This document shows, piece after piece, positions 23,527 to 35,184 of a DNA stretch of 64,000 nucleotides. Location of the stretch: positions 278,631,206 to 278,695,205 of the forward strand of contig NC_092872.1 in the NCBI RefSeq assembly GCF_028372415.1, given 5' to 3'. A program made the translations under genes and the position numbers. Numbering within the stretch: the first letter of the stretch is position 1; each line of letters opens with the position of its first letter. The stretch is from Notamacropus eugenii. Taxonomy: Eukaryota > Chordata > Mammalia > Diprotodontia > Macropodidae. A model generated the notes under the pieces. The model had not been told where the DNA came from. It did no database searches and worked only from the letters and a program-made list of their open reading frames with translations.

Positions 23527-23862
23527 ATCTTAGAGGTCATAGAATCCAATCTTCTCATTTCACAGATGAGGAAACTGAGACACAGAGAAGGGAAGTGAAT
23601 TATCCAAGGTCACTCAGGTCATAAAATTTATAGTCAGAGTTTGAACCCAGGGCCTTTGAATCCAAACCCAGCACTCTTTCCACTGTCCCAACAGACTGTC
23701 TAGTCTAACCCTCTCATTTTATGGAGAAGGAAACTGAGGCCTGGAAAGAATAAGTGAGTTGCTTGAGGCCACACAGGGAGCAAGTAGGGAGGCAGGATTC
23801 AAACCTAGGCCCTCTGATTTCAAACCCCCTCCTTACTGCACATGTCACGCTGCTTCTTACCA
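23527..23862 (-). repeat. Two MIR-like SINEs in direct series
   Basis: 23527-23690 and 23691-23862 each run from a 'TCATTTTACAGATGAGGAAACTG'-type block (GATGAGGAAACTGAGAC and GGAAACTGAGGCCTGG) through a GGTCACTCAGG / GCCACACAGGG block to GAACCCAGGGCC / CAAACCTAGGCCC. Same orientation, end to end. Confidence 0.7.
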
Positions 23863-24220
23863 AGGAATACCAGCTTGAGGGCAGGGCACCACAAAAAGAA
23901 ACATGAAATCATGAATACTGGACAGAAAGCCAACCTCCAAGTCAAGAAGAACTAGGTCCCAGTCTTGCCTCTGAGTATGTTTAGTCCTGGGCAAGTTCCT
24001 AACTTCTCTGTGTGACTCTAAGGTGCAGAAGAGAGGCAACCTGCATCAGTGGATAGAGATTGCACACCAGGAGTGTTTTATATCCTACAGCACTCAGACC
24101 AAAAAGGAATAACCTTGTAACACGATCCTAGCCAGGTGATGGAAAAGGAAACCTGGCACATGATTGTCTTTATTTGTAACCCCAGAATTTAGTGTATTAG
24201 TACAAAGTGCAAGGTAAGTA

Positions 24221-24310
24221 CTTACAAAGTGTTTGTTGATTGGTTAAGTACTTACAAAGTGTTTGTTGATTGGTTAAGTACTTACAAAGTGTTTATTGAT
24301 TGGTTGATTA
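24221..24310. repeat. Three tandem copies of a 30-bp unit
   Basis: Units start CTTACAAAGTGTTTGTTGAT and end TGGTTAAGTA. Copies 1 and 2 are identical; copy 3 has two or three changes. It lies at the end of a repeat tail (GAATTTAGTGTATTAGTAC before it), with GATTGATT-like text after it. Confidence 0.95.
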
Positions 24311-24329
24311 ATTTATTTGGATTGAGAAA

Positions 24330-24480
24330 CAAGGATCTGAGCTCCAGGCCCACACCTCCTTCTGGTCACTATGGGCAATGAGCCTGGGCAAGGCTCTGAA
24401 TTTTTCTGAGCCTCAGTTTCATTGTCTGTAAAAGGTAGGCATCAGGTTCCAGGGTCTCTTCCAGTTAGAACTGGAATGTA
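24330..24480 (+). repeat. MIR/THER-like SINE
   Basis: GAGCTCCAGGCCCACACC, TGAGCCTCAGTTTCATTGTC, CAGGGTCTCTTCCAGTTAGA in plus order. Confidence 0.55.
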
Positions 24481-25224
24481 GAAGTTAGTTGGTACTCTAA
24501 ATTTCAGTTGCTTCCCCTCTTAGAGGTTTTCTTGATGATCCTAAAGATTCCTTCCAGGCCTAAAACTGAGCATTTCTTCCATGCTATGAACTGCCATTGA
24601 AGTAGGCCTTCTGAAACTCATCAGCTTGACAACTCAGTGAGGGCAGGGAAATGCCTCTTTTTGTATCCCCAGGGCTTAGCATAGTATCTGGTACATATTA
24701 GGCACCTTAAAATATTTATTAACTACTAAAAGACAGATATATGACACTGACCAGCAAACTCTGGAATGAAATGGTAGATCCACTCTTTCCAGGAGGAATA
24801 ATCCCCTGTACATGGCTGTCAGAGGCCAGGCCATGATTGGGACTGGCCATAGCATCTGTACCATATGACTTAGCCTCGACCTCTGCACTTTGAACAGGCA
24901 GGTTAACAGATTATTAGCTTGCAACTCACTTGAATCAAATGGTTATCAGGGAGACTTAGGGAGAACCATCCTCACTATGTACTTCAGCTGAAGCAGAAGA
25001 TTAAATTAAAAAAACAGTGAAACTTTTAGAATCCATATCAATCCAGTCCTGGGAGGAGAAGGTAGAAAATGGCTAAACTCAGAGTTTGCCCTACTCCGCA
25101 TTTCTGGGGAAGTGACTTTACAAGAGCATATCTCAATGAGGCAAATAGAAATCCAAGCACACTCCTTATTTTCCATCTCTTAGTACCTTCTACCTCCTTT
25201 TCCAGAGAAAACCTAGGAACTCTA

Positions 25225-25400
25225 GTCTAATACTCAGAGACAGGAAACCTGGATTCAAACCCACATCTGATACTTGCTAAATGTGTGACCCTGGACAGGT
25301 GGCTTCATCTCTGCCCTCAGTTTCCTTATCTGTAAAATGAGGAAAATAATAGCTATTTGACTTAGCTCCTTGGGTTGTTAAAAGAGTTGGAAGGGACCTG
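25225..25400 (+). repeat. MIR-like SINE
   Basis: ACCTGGATTCAAACCCACA, GTGTGACCCTGGACAGGTG, CCCTCAGTTTCCTTATCTG, CTCCTTGGGTTGTTA in order. A reverse-oriented MIR fragment follows at 25530-25665. Confidence 0.7.
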
Positions 25401-25732
25401 GAGATCCTCTAGTCCAAGGGGTCTTACACTGGTGTCCATGGAACCCCCCAAAGGGTTCATGGACGGATTTCAGGTGGTCTGAGGCCTTAAACTGGAAAAA
25501 ATACAACTTTAATTTCAAGCCAAATCCATTCATTTTAGAGATTAATAAACTGAGACCAGAATGTTGCTCAAGATGAAACAAGTAATAAGTGACAGAACCC
25601 AGGTTCTCTGACTGCAAATTCAGTGTTCTTTCTACCATCATAAAGCCTCTTATGTAATGTGCACAAAAATAATTAGCACAATTTTTAAAAAAAGCAATGC
25701 CAGGAATCACAATAATCATTTTTACATTACTA

Positions 25733-28000
25733 TTATTTCTGTCCTCTACTAATATCCTTGGAGAAGCAAACGGGAGCTAAATAGGACTCTTCATTTTCCT
25801 TTGTTTCATTGGTCAGCATGGCCAAAGAATTTATCTGCCTCCTAGTGATGACTGTCGTGTCCATATTTAGCCTGGCTGGTCTTTGGATGATTAATATGGG
25901 ATCCATCATGGGCTCCATACCAAAGCCTATCCGGCTTGGTTGAGCCTGTCAAGACTTGTTCTATGAAGGTGTAACCTTCAAAATCCCACCTCTGTGCTAC
26001 TGGAGTAGGACTTTAATGGAGTCAGTAGCCTCAAAACAAACTTGCCCTAATATCATAAGAAATTGAATTTCCCAAGCTTGGTCCCATAATCTGAATATGA
26101 TCTAAATATTTTTAAAGAATGTTTTCTTGCTTTCTTTTTCTTTTCTGCCCTCTTCCTTTGCGTTGAGATATTTGAACAGAGAAAAGTGGCACATCCCTCA
26201 GTTCTAACACCTGTTCAGACTACAGCCTACAGCTTCCGAAAAAAAATACAGAGACTAATGGAGGACATGTTCTACCACTCCCTGGAGCAGAAGGGAGAGA
26301 TAGCTAAAGCCTGGAGCTGACAAGTGAAAAATGTCCACCACATGTGCAATCTCTTGAGAAAATCTTCTGCCTTGCTTCAAGAGACAAGATAATGGAATAT
26401 AAATGCAAGCCCCCTCTTTCTGCAACTCTAATTGGAAAACAAGTCTTAAACTCTTGGCTTAGAGTAAAGAACCCCAGAAAGGAGCTTTACTCAGCAGGTA
26501 AGGACCACCTTTCTCCCTGGCTCCTTCAAATGTACTGAGAACAGAGTTGAAGAGGATCCCCAGGGTCACATCCCAGCTCTGTTGACTAACCAGTTTGGCA
26601 GCCTTGTGGAAAGCACATCACCTGTCTGGGCCTCAGCTTACTCCAATCTAAAATGAAGGTTTTCCCTAAACCATTCCTTAGGTCCCAGGTCCCTTTCAGC
26701 TATAACAATCCATGTTTGAGGTTTTCCAATTCTTTTTGGCTCTGATATTCTTATGTTGTCTCTTCTAAGGTCCTTCCCAGCTTTGACCTAAGGCCCCTCC
26801 AACTCTGACATGCTGGGAATCTATTATCCATCAGTACTAACACAAAGGCATAAGAAGTGCTGGGTTTGGAATTGGAAGTCCTGGGCTTAAATCTTGAGTC
26901 TATCACTTGCCCAAGCATTCAAGGCTAGTAAATCTCTCAGAGCCTCAGTTACTCATTAGTAAAATGGGATGAATAATGTTTGCACTGTCTGTCAGAGTTA
27001 TTTTGAAGAGGAAATGAGATAATTAATGTATGTGAAAGTTCTTTATAGCTACAAAGCCTTCTACAGATGCAAGCAAGGAGCAACAGAGCACTTGATGACA
27101 CAGAATAACCATTAACTGCCATGGACATAGCACCTCATGGTCTGCCAATTACTTAAAACATATGTCGCCATCTATAGTAAATGCACTCAGAACTTGAAAT
27201 AGCATGGATTATTACAAACAGAGCATCCCATGGGACTCTCTAGCGACAGAAAAGAGTTGTTTTTATTTGTTTTATTTTGAGACTGGGGGTACTGATCCTG
27301 CTAGAACGAGAAATGCAGTGGCTCCCGAAGGCCAGCATCCATCAGCCCTGGAGGCTTGGACGGGACGTACGTGTCCTCAGAAAGCGCCTTATTTCCCATC
27401 CAGCCGCTCTCATTCTAGACCTCCTTGACTTCACCATCACACCCCCAGGGCACCTCCCTTGTCCCTCTGCTGGATCAGCTTTCTTTGGGGTATTTATTTT
27501 CTTCTCCCTTTACATTGTAAGCTCCTGGAGGGAGAGAGCTTTTTTTCCATATCTTTAACAGTTAGCATAGTGCCTGGAACATAGTAAGCATTTAGTAAAC
27601 GTCCACTGACTTGCTGACTGACATAACCAAACAGGATTATTTTTGTGGCTACCATGTTAAACTTAAAGTGTCCTTTAAACAAATTATGCGTAACATATTT
27701 ACAATTTCAGATAGAATCTTCTTGTTTTTGTTATTTTCCTTTGTATATTAAAGTGGATGTGGTTGTTGATTGTGTTTAAGTTCATAATAAAAAAAGAAAA
27801 TTATTTTAAAATAATTACAGATGAGCAACTTGTCCTAGGATTGCTTCTATCTGAACACCACTGAGGGAAAAATAAGACTATAACAACAGCAACCATAATA
27901 GTAATAATAAAAAACCTTCCTGGTGTAGTGGATAGAGGGTTGACCTTAAAAGCAAAAAGATCTGGTACATTGGTGGTACACTAGCTGGTACACTGACTAT
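25733..28000. other. Intron 6 DNA with scattered repeats
   Basis: MIR-like SINE at 26850-27075 (plus) and L2-type 3' end at about 27400-27620 (GTAAGCTCCTGGAGGGAGAG, then TAGTGCCTGGAACATAGTA). The rest (25733-26850, 27630-27920) holds nothing I recognise. Short open frames here are unsupported. Confidence 0.5.
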
Positions 28001-28125
28001 ACAACCAGAGGTTCCGGGTTCAAATCCCACCTCTGACACTTACTGCCTGTGTGACCTTGAGGTAGGTCACTTAATCTCTTTGTGTCTCACTTTCCTCACG
28101 TGTAGGTAACAGACAAACTAGATCG
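27925..28125 (+). mobile_element. tRNA-derived SINE (MAR1-like), plus orientation
   Basis: GGTGTAGTGGATAGAGGGTT (A-box side), GGTTCCGGGTTCAAATCCCA (B box), GTGTGACCTTGAGGTAGGTC, then CTCACTTTCCTCACGTGTAG. It has a short internal duplication around GCTGGTACAC. Confidence 0.75.
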
Positions 28126-28129
28126 CCTA

Positions 28130-28262
28130 ATAATGGAGGAAAGGAAAGAAATGGGGAGAGGAGGAAAGAAAAGGAGAAAAAAGGGGAGGAGAGGAGAAAG
28201 GAGGGGAGTAGTGAGTAGTGATAAGAAAGATGATGAGAGGGAGGAGAAAGAAAAGGAGAAGA
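28130..28262. repeat. Polypurine tract (GGAAA/GAGGA)
   Basis: Almost pure A/G on the plus strand for 130 bp, hence polypyrimidine in the ASAH2 transcript. It begins 150 nt downstream of the exon 6 donor. The Ser/Phe/Leu-rich and Lys/Glu-rich open frames here are artefacts. Confidence 0.9.
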
Positions 28263-28411
28263 AATATAGCTTAAATTTTTTTCAGAGAAGTGGAAAGTTG
28301 ACCTCAATGGTATACCAGTTTGGCAGGATTTCTAGTCACCAAGAGACTTTTCATTTTGTAAAGAAGGACAATCTTTCAAATTAAACTGTGCTTAATTTTT
28401 TAATATGGTAC

Positions 28412-28489
28412 CTGATCATCCCTAGTTCTTCTCCATTCAGATCCAGCATCTTCAGGACCAGCATTTCCTTATCTGTGTTGGCAGAGTAC
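28412..28489 (-). CDS. ASAH2: ASAH2 exon 6: short exon of catalytic domain
   Basis: A 78-nt exon encoding RYSANTDKEMLVLKMLDLNG and the following EELGMI. It is too short to stand out as an open frame and was found by homology to human RYSSNTDKEMIVLKMVDLNG. The acceptor is GACTAG|G and the donor ATCAG|GTACCA. It begins with one base and ends with two bases of split codons, which fits exons 5 and 7. Confidence 0.94.
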
Positions 28490-28689
28490 CTAGTCAGTAA
28501 AACAGGGTAAATAATCAGCTCGGCCAGTCCTTTCTGAACTTAGTGGTCCAGAGTTGGATGTTTCCTACCTAAAAGGGATGAATGTTGTGTGCTAACCATT
28601 GTGTTTCTGAAGCTCTCCCTACAGGATTTGTGATGAAAGATCACTGTACTGATGTCTGCCGATGGTAAAGAGACACTCTTTCCTGATGC

Positions 28690-29045
28690 CGTAGCTATAC
28701 TTGTACAAAATTGGGTTTGACCTGAGTCTTGAAGGAAGAGATAGATTCTACAAGGAGGGGATGAACAGGGAGTGCATTCCACACATGGGAGATGACTTGA
28801 GTGAAGACATAGAAAAGGCTGATGGAATGTCATGTGGAAGGAAGAGAGAGAAAACTAGTCTGACTGGATTTCAGTGTGCAGAGAGGGGAGAGATGCCAAC
28901 TGAGGCTAGAAAGGGGGGTTGGAGCCAGGTCATGCAAAGCTTTAAAAGTCAAACCAAGGAAGCTCCGTGTCATCCTAGAGTCAATAAAGTGTTTATCATA
29001 CAGTTGAAGCTTTGTTTGATTCTTTTGGATCATTCTAATTTCCGC
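28690..29045 (+). repeat. Ancient GA-rich interspersed repeat, family unassigned
   Basis: TTGAAGGAAGAGATAGATTC, GGAGTGCATTCCACACATGG, CAGGTCATGCAAAGC. Related wording occurs at about 10130-10500, 12045-12200 and 46985-47350. The 136-codon open frame inside is not supported. It overlaps intron 5. Confidence 0.5.
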
Positions 29046-29059
29046 ATTTTCCCCCTCAC

Positions 29060-29187
29060 CTGTCTCTCTCAGACGGTGGATTCCGCAGGTAAGAATAAGG
29101 ACTCCTGTTGATCTGGGCACCTTCCACATTTCCCTTATTGACAAAGATCTTGCCAGGTTTCATATTGCTATGTGCTATATCAATGCT
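29060..29187 (-). CDS. ASAH2: ASAH2 exon 5: catalytic domain
   Basis: Encodes residues 213-254 plus two bases. It reads SIDIAHSNMKPGKIF, then GAQINRSPYSYL. Arg240 in NRSP corresponds to human R257, next to the active-site pocket. The acceptor is TTCAG|AGC and the donor ACAG|GTGAGG. The split AGG codon is completed by exon 6. Confidence 0.96.
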
Positions 29188-29839
29188 CTGAAGATGTAAA
29201 GGAAAAGACATTATGTTAGCAACAATGGAAAAATAACCATGACACATTTCCATAGCACATTAATGTTTGCAACAACATACTTTGCTCTCAGAACAGAAGA
29301 GGGGGAGACAGAGCAGCTCTGCTTGCCTCCATTTTACAGATGAGGAAATTGAGGTCCGAAGGGCTTTGCATAACCTTGCCAAGGTCCCACAGCTAACTAC
29401 CTGCAGTGCTGGACACCTCCAGCCCAGATCCTCTGATGCTAAAGTAGGTCTCTCCACTAGACCAAGCACCGTCCTCATAACAATTCTGGGAGGCAAGGAC
29501 TATAAAGACAAACGTCTGCATATTCTGAAGGAGGAAACAGGCACAGCAGGATGAAGTGACTTGTCCAGGGTAACAAAAATAGAAAGTATTGAGGAAGGGA
29601 TCGGAGACCTATCTTACACAAAAGCTCATCATGCTTCCCCTGATATGTAAAAGGTGAAAAGCCCTAACCTTTGGGCACTAAACAGTCCTCAAAAATGATG
29701 CCTGACCATGATTAGGGTAGTCAGCCTCAGGACATGACTCTAGAACAAGCCACCTTCTTGACACAGACACATCCATGCATGCACACACATGTACACACTC
29801 ACACACACACATACACATGTCCATGCTCCATATTTTCCA

Positions 29840-29995
29840 ATAAGAACTAAGGTCCTTAAGGGTAACAACAGTCTTGTTTGTTTGTATTTTTATTTTCAGT
29901 GCTTAGCATAGTGTGTAATACAGGGGTAGGGAACCTGCCATACGTGGCCTTAAGGCCCCAGGTTCCCTACCACTGGTAGCATATACTAAACTTCT
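29840..29995 (+). repeat. L2 LINE 3' tail carrying a hAT-like insertion
   Basis: AACTAAGGTCCTTAAGGGTA then CAGTGCTTAGCATAGTGTG. The tail resumes after the 55-bp element at 29921-29975. Confidence 0.65.
29921..29975. mobile_element. 55-bp palindromic hAT-like miniature element
   Basis: Starts CAGGGGTAGGGAACCTG and ends CAGGTTCCCTACCACTG, terminal inverted repeats of 17 bp with one mismatch. It is flanked by imperfect 8-bp copies (GTGTAATA at 29913-29920, GTAGCATA at 29976-29983). The end sequence and 8-bp target size fit marsupial Charlie-type hAT elements. Confidence 0.75.
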
Positions 29996-29999
29996 ATTT

Positions 30000-30205
30000 C
30001 AAATTCACTCTGTCTCTCCCTATATCTCCCCATCTCTCTGTCTTTCTCCATCTATCCTTCATCTATCTTTCCATCATCCCATCTATTCATCCATTTATCT
30101 ATCTATCCTTCCATCTACGTTTTAAGCTATCCATCAGTCTACTTATATATCCTTCCATATATCTATCCATTGTTTCATCTACTCATCTTTCCACCTATCT
30201 CTGAA
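30000..30205. repeat. Degenerate (CATC/TATC)n pyrimidine-rich repeat
   Basis: TCTCTCCCTATATCTCCCC followed by many ATCTATC, CCATC and TTCCATC units. Confidence 0.85.
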
Positions 30206-30504
30206 AGATCATGTGACTTTATTGAATCTTCCTTCAGCAACTAATAAGATGGCACTATGTCTTCAAAATGGAGCCCCTCAGAGGTAAGAAGCTAAAATCC
30301 AGTGAAGATATCAGAGACTTCTTTTTATAATCACCCAGCTACCATATTTCTAATGGTAAGGAAAGCCTATGGTAAAGAAGATTGCTGGCACAGTATAATT
30401 CTGGGTCTGGTCAGGAAGACTTGAGTTACCTTTGAATTATAAGTTCCTTGAAGGCAGGGACAGATTCTTTCTACTTATATTTGTCATACAGAAAGTGTAA
30501 AGCA

Positions 30505-30770
30505 CCTCTTCGTCATTCAGTTGTGTCCAACTCTTTATGACCCTGTGAACCATAGTACACCAATACTGTCCATGAGGTTTTCTTGGCAAAGATACTGGAG
30601 TGGTTTTCCTTCCATTTCTTTCTCCAGTGGATCAAGGCAAAAAGAGGTTAAGTGACTTGCCCAGGGTCACACAGCTAGTAGGTGTCTGAGGCCACATTTG
30701 AAATCAGGCCTTCCTGACTCCAGACCCAGTGCTCTATCTACTGAACCACCTAGCTCTAGTGGACACTTAG
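30505..30770 (-). mobile_element. tRNA-derived SINE with RTE-type tail
   Basis: In plus reading: TCATTCAGTTGTGTCCAAC, GGTTTTCTTGGCAAAGATAC, GGGTCACACAGCTAGTAGG, CCAGACCCAGTGCTCTATC and ACCACCTAGCT. The promoter end is at the right, so it is on the minus strand. It differs from the SINE at 5855 in the tail third. Confidence 0.85.
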
Positions 30771-31309
30771 TAAATGCTTGTTGATTCCTGTCCTTTGGAC
30801 CTGGCCTCTGCTTATCTATTTATGAGGCAAATAACTACCTCATAATTCATATCTGTAATCTAACTTAGATAAAGCCTCCAAGTCTAGCTTGGGTCTAATG
30901 AGTAAGTCATCCCCCTATCCCATTACATCCCTACCTTCAGCCCACTACTCCAAACACAGAGAAGAAGAGCAGAGGAGTTGGATTCAGAGGACCTGGGTTC
31001 TAATCATGCTTTGTCACTAATTGGATATATGGCCCCTAGGCAGGGCACTCTCTCAGCTTCAGTTTCCTTATCAAGGAAATGAGGAAGCTAGCCTAGGGAT
31101 TTTCTCAGCCTTCCTATCCCCTCCCATCACTTTGGGGATGGGCCTGTGATTTCATCAGTGTGGGGAATTTCCAATATGGAAACATCCTTCCATGTATACA
31201 GATCAACAGCTGTCTTCTGCATAAAGTCTAGGAAGGGGAAGGCAATGGGGGAAGGGACAAGCAAGGGAGGATTCCAGGGTAGGGCTGACTCTGGTAGCCC
31301 TTTGCCTAC

Positions 31310-31486
31310 CTTCACAATGCCATCCACAATGAACTCAAAAGTCCTTCTGCTAAATCCTCCACTGGAAATCACAAAGATGGTGTACTGGAAATAGCCAGCA
31401 GGCCCTGAGTGCGTGTGCGTGCCACTCAGAACCACATTCTCCTGGGTATACAGGTCACCATATTTACTCTGCAGTCTCCTCAGCAC
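31310..31486 (-). CDS. ASAH2: ASAH2 exon 4: zinc-site histidine exon
   Basis: Encodes residues 154-212. It contains LSGTHTHSGPAGYFQY, the family signature. His177 aligns with human zinc ligand H194. The acceptor is TTGAAG|GTG and the donor AAG|GTAGGC, phase 0 on both sides. Differences from human (FVISSGGFSRRTFEFIVDG against FVIASEGFSNQTFQHMVTG) lie in a variable surface segment. Confidence 0.97.
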
Positions 31487-31719
31487 CTTCAAGGGAAACA
31501 TCACAAATGAACAGTTGTGGGGGATTTTTAAGTTTACATTCCTGTCCCCCAAAACTTAAAATCCTGAAGAGTGCCTCCTTTCCCTTTGCTGTGCCCAAGT
31601 CACCCAGCTCTTCAGGAGATGCTCCTACTGTCATTCAGTCCTATACACAAGGCAACAAGGTTGCTGAAATCACCAAGCCCAGAGATGTAGGACTCAGAAC
31701 ATAATACTGGAAGCTCCTC

Positions 31720-31910
31720 TCTCAAGGGTAACAAAGTGCTTTCCTCACATAAGCCTGGGAGCCAGAGTGGATTGTTGTCCATTTTCTAAATGAGGAAAAT
31801 CTGGAACAAGACAATTAAATGACTTGCCCAAGGTCACTGGGATCAAAGCTGGCACCCAGGTCTTTGGACTCCCAGACCAAGACTCTTTACATTATGCCAC
31901 CATGCCTCTC
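31720..31910 (-). repeat. MIR-like SINE
   Basis: ATGAGGAAAATCTGGAACAA, TGACTTGCCCAAGGTCACTG, GTCTTTGGACTCCCAGACC. Minus orientation, intron 3. Confidence 0.65.
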
Positions 31911-32394
31911 CATGGCCACACTTTTAATCAGTCAACCAGCTGATTCAATTTATTGAAGTCCCCTTAGGCATTTATACTCAGGGGGAGGGGAGGAGGAGAA
32001 TTGGGACCAATTTGCTACCAGCCCCACTGAAAGAGTCATAAATGGTTTGGAGGCTGGAGAGGTCCCCACCACAGCTGCCCAACCTGTCTTCTGTGACTCT
32101 GCAGCAGCTGGAAGCAGCCACAGACCTATCCTCCTGCCTCCAATTTATATTGTACCATGGAAAACACAACAGAGTCCTGAGACTGGAGACAAGTCCTGGT
32201 GCCATCTCAGAGGACTTCTAAGCTAGTCAGGAATGCTCAAAACTAAAGAACCCAGAAGATTTATGATGGCAGAAATACCTGCCAACTCTGAGACCACATG
32301 TTCAATCGATACCCCCTAGAATATAAGCTTCTTGTGTATAAGGATCATTTCTTATTTGTCTCATAGGTCCAGCACTGTATATACAGAATTGTAG

Positions 32395-32790
32395 ACTTAG
32401 AACCAGAAGGACTTAAGAGGTCATGAAGTCCAACATTTTCTTTTTACAGATGTGGAAACTGAGACTCATAAAGGTTAAGTGATATGCAAGGTTACACAGT
32501 CAGCAAGTGTCTGAGACAGGGTTCAAACCGAGGTCTTCTTGACTCTACCTCCAGTGCCCTCACCATTACAATATACTGTTTCATATAATAAATGCTTTAA
32601 AATGTTTATTGAATTGAATTAAAGTACAGTTGGATTTGGAGTCTGAGGCCCTGGGTTTGAACCCTATTTTGCTACCTGTTTATCCTTCAGAAAATCAATT
32701 CACCATTCTTGGTCTCATCTATAAAATGGGAGAGTTAGATTGGAGAACCTTGGAGGTCCCCGCCAACTCAGAAACTACAATGTCGTCTGA
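32395..32790. repeat. Two MIR-like SINEs facing opposite ways
   Basis: 32395-32590 is minus (TACAGATGTGGAAACTGAGA, GGTTACACAGTCAGCAAG). 32620-32790 is plus (GGCCCTGGGTTTGAACCC, TCTCATCTATAAAATGGGAG). Confidence 0.65.
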
Positions 32791-33269
32791 GGATTCCAAC
32801 CTGAATTATGCAGAAAGGTCTTTGAAAATGTTCAGAGAGGTTACATTAGTAAGTTTTGTTTTATTTTATATTATTAGTATTATCAACATTAGCTTGGAAG
32901 GAAAGAAAGGGGAAAGACTTGACTATGCTTGAAGAGATGAAGTAATTTCTCCAAAGTCACACTGCAAATGTGAGAAAGAAGATTTGAACCTGTTTCTCTG
33001 ACTCCAAAACCAATATGCATTCAGTCAATCAACAGGTGTTTATTAAACACCTGCTGTGTCCAGGCCCTGCATTGGGCTCCAAGGATAAAAGTCAAAAGTG
33101 AGGCATTCCTTGACCTTGAGGAGTTTACACTTCACCAAGGTGAGACATTATGGTTGGTTAATGCTGGAACCCAACTGTTCTCAAAAGATTTTAAACCATG
33201 TAAGATCTGGAGAAGAAAGTTTTGCCAAGTATATACCATTTTGACTATTCAAAGAGTAGAGCATTACAC

Positions 33270-33372
33270 ATGAATGGATGATTGGAAAGATGAATGGATG
33301 AATGGATGAATGATTGAGTGGAAGGATGGATGGATGAATGGATGGATGAGTTGATGGAAGGATGGATGGGAA
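33270..33372. repeat. (GGAT)n-type repeat
   Basis: GAATGGATGA and GGATGGATGG units with substitutions over about 100 bp, at the end of a SINE/LINE tail. Confidence 0.9.
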
Positions 33373-34079
33373 ACAACAAAAAAACATAACAAAAAGGTCA
33401 AAAATACAACATGAAAAATGTTTTAATACACTATAACTTCTGGAATAAAGTCAATTTCTAAGCAAAAGTAAGTTGGTCAGATATAAAAAATTTTGGAATA
33501 AGTAAATGGAGAAATTAAAACCCTTTGAGAACTGGGAATTCACCAGTCCCCAAAAAGAGGGCTCTAGCAGGTTCTATGAGATAAGAGAGCAAAGTAGCCA
33601 GTGATTATTTTCTATTTCTTTGTCTTTCTTTGTTTTTTAGCTTCATTCCTTTCATGTATTGAAATATTTTTCTGTTCACTCCAAAATTGGCATCATGCAC
33701 GAGGAACATTTTCTTTATAATAATGCAGTTCAACAGCTTGAGGTAGATAGACTCTTTGCCAAGAGTCCTGATGTTGCAAAATTCTATATATGGATGATTA
33801 TATAACTAATGACCAGTTTATGCCTTGGGAGATAGACTGAGCAAAGTTCCCTTGTGAGCATAGGACTTGGAGTAAGGAAAACATTGCTTGCCCTAAAGTT
33901 TCAGGTTGAATGTGAACCCATCAGAAGGAAAGGACTTAGAGTCATCTCACTAGGCTTGAAGAGAAAAGACCTGAGTTCAAGGTCCCAGATGAGCTGTCCA
34001 ACCTGGAAGAAGTCTCTCTTTTCTTCTCTTTAAAAGAAAGGATGGTATCCCCATCTTCTCTTTACCTTGAGGTAAAAAG

Positions 34080-34285
34080 CCCTTTATGGTGTGACTCCAG
34101 TCATCTTTTCCAGATATCTCACAAGGTATTCCTGCCAAATTAGCCTGCTCACTGTTCCAGCTCCAACTCTGTGCCTTTGTCTTGGCTGTTATCCCTCATG
34201 CCTGAAATATATTCTCTCTTCCAGTCACCTCCCTAGAATCCTTAGCTTCTCCCAAGGCTCCACTAGGCTGCATATAAGATGACTC
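34080..34285 (+). repeat. L2 LINE 3' region fragment
   Basis: CTCACTGTTCCAGCTCCAAC, CTCATGCCTGAAATATATTC, AATCCTTAGCTTCTCCCAAG, in L2 order. A MIR-like piece in minus orientation lies at 34680-34790. Confidence 0.6.
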
Positions 34286-35184
34286 GATACAGGACATTTG
34301 CCTTCTCTGTAACAACCCCAGTATGAGTTACACACAGGGGTGAGAGGAGGGGAGAGGGTCCTGCCCAGTGCATAAATGTTTACTCCATATTGGGGGGAGC
34401 TAACTTCCTCTTCTTCACATATTTCACTGTATGCAAAAGCAAATGATTCTTTGTTCTTCATCTCCTATACCAAGTAGCAGATTCAGCCTTTTGCAACTAC
34501 TCACCCGTCCACTCAGCTATCAGCCTGTCCTGCCCACTGGTCACAGAGGAGGGAAAATTCCTGCAAAATGTTTGGTCAAATCTATGAATATATTCCCCAA
34601 ATGCTCTAAATGAAGAATGTGAACCATCCTTGTAAGACTGGAAAGCATAGGATGATGAAGCTGCATTCCCCTTAAAGGTCATCCAGGTCAGTCCCATCAT
34701 TTTACAGAGAAGGAAACTGAGACCAAGAGAGATGAAGGAACTTGCCTATGGTCACACTGGGATAGAATAGAGACTAGGTCTCATTCCTCATTTTAAATTT
34801 TCTTTATGAACTTAACTATAACCAACAAACACTACCCTTTAAAGTCTCTCTCCATTCCTCTGCCTCTGCCTCACACTGTCCCTTACCAGAGACATCTGAA
34901 GATAAATACTCCTTCCAGTCCTGCTTCTTGGCCATATTGGCAGTGCCACACTAGGAGGGTCACTTAACCTCACAATTCCCCTGAACATTTCACTAAGACT
35001 CTGGGCTGCAGAGAAGACAGCACCCTGTGGTGGTAAAAGGCATTTCCTCATAAGGAATGACTTGCCCATGAAATCACTGGTCTGGTGAAAAATAAATAGA
35101 TTTTTAAAAGGATGAAGATTGCTGATATTCTTGGAATTCTCCAGATTTGGAGGGATTCCACACCTTGGAAGGCTCTAAGCTCCT

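Noticed and set aside
24221-24310. Possible CRISPR-like array
   Set aside because: The 30-bp units are directly adjacent with no spacers, in a vertebrate intron.
25400-25530. Possible DNA transposon relic (GGTGTCCATGGAACCC, AAAGGGTTCATGGACGGA)
   Set aside because: The wording recalls an old hAT-type repeat, but I could not define ends or a target duplication, so I did not call it.
27925-28125. Possible tRNA gene from A- and B-box-like motifs
   Set aside because: The sequence continues as a SINE body and cannot fold as a tRNA. The other SINE copies look the same.
28701-29111. 136-codon plus-strand open frame overlapping ASAH2 exon 5
   Set aside because: It lies in an old GA-rich repeat and then runs antisense through a real exon.
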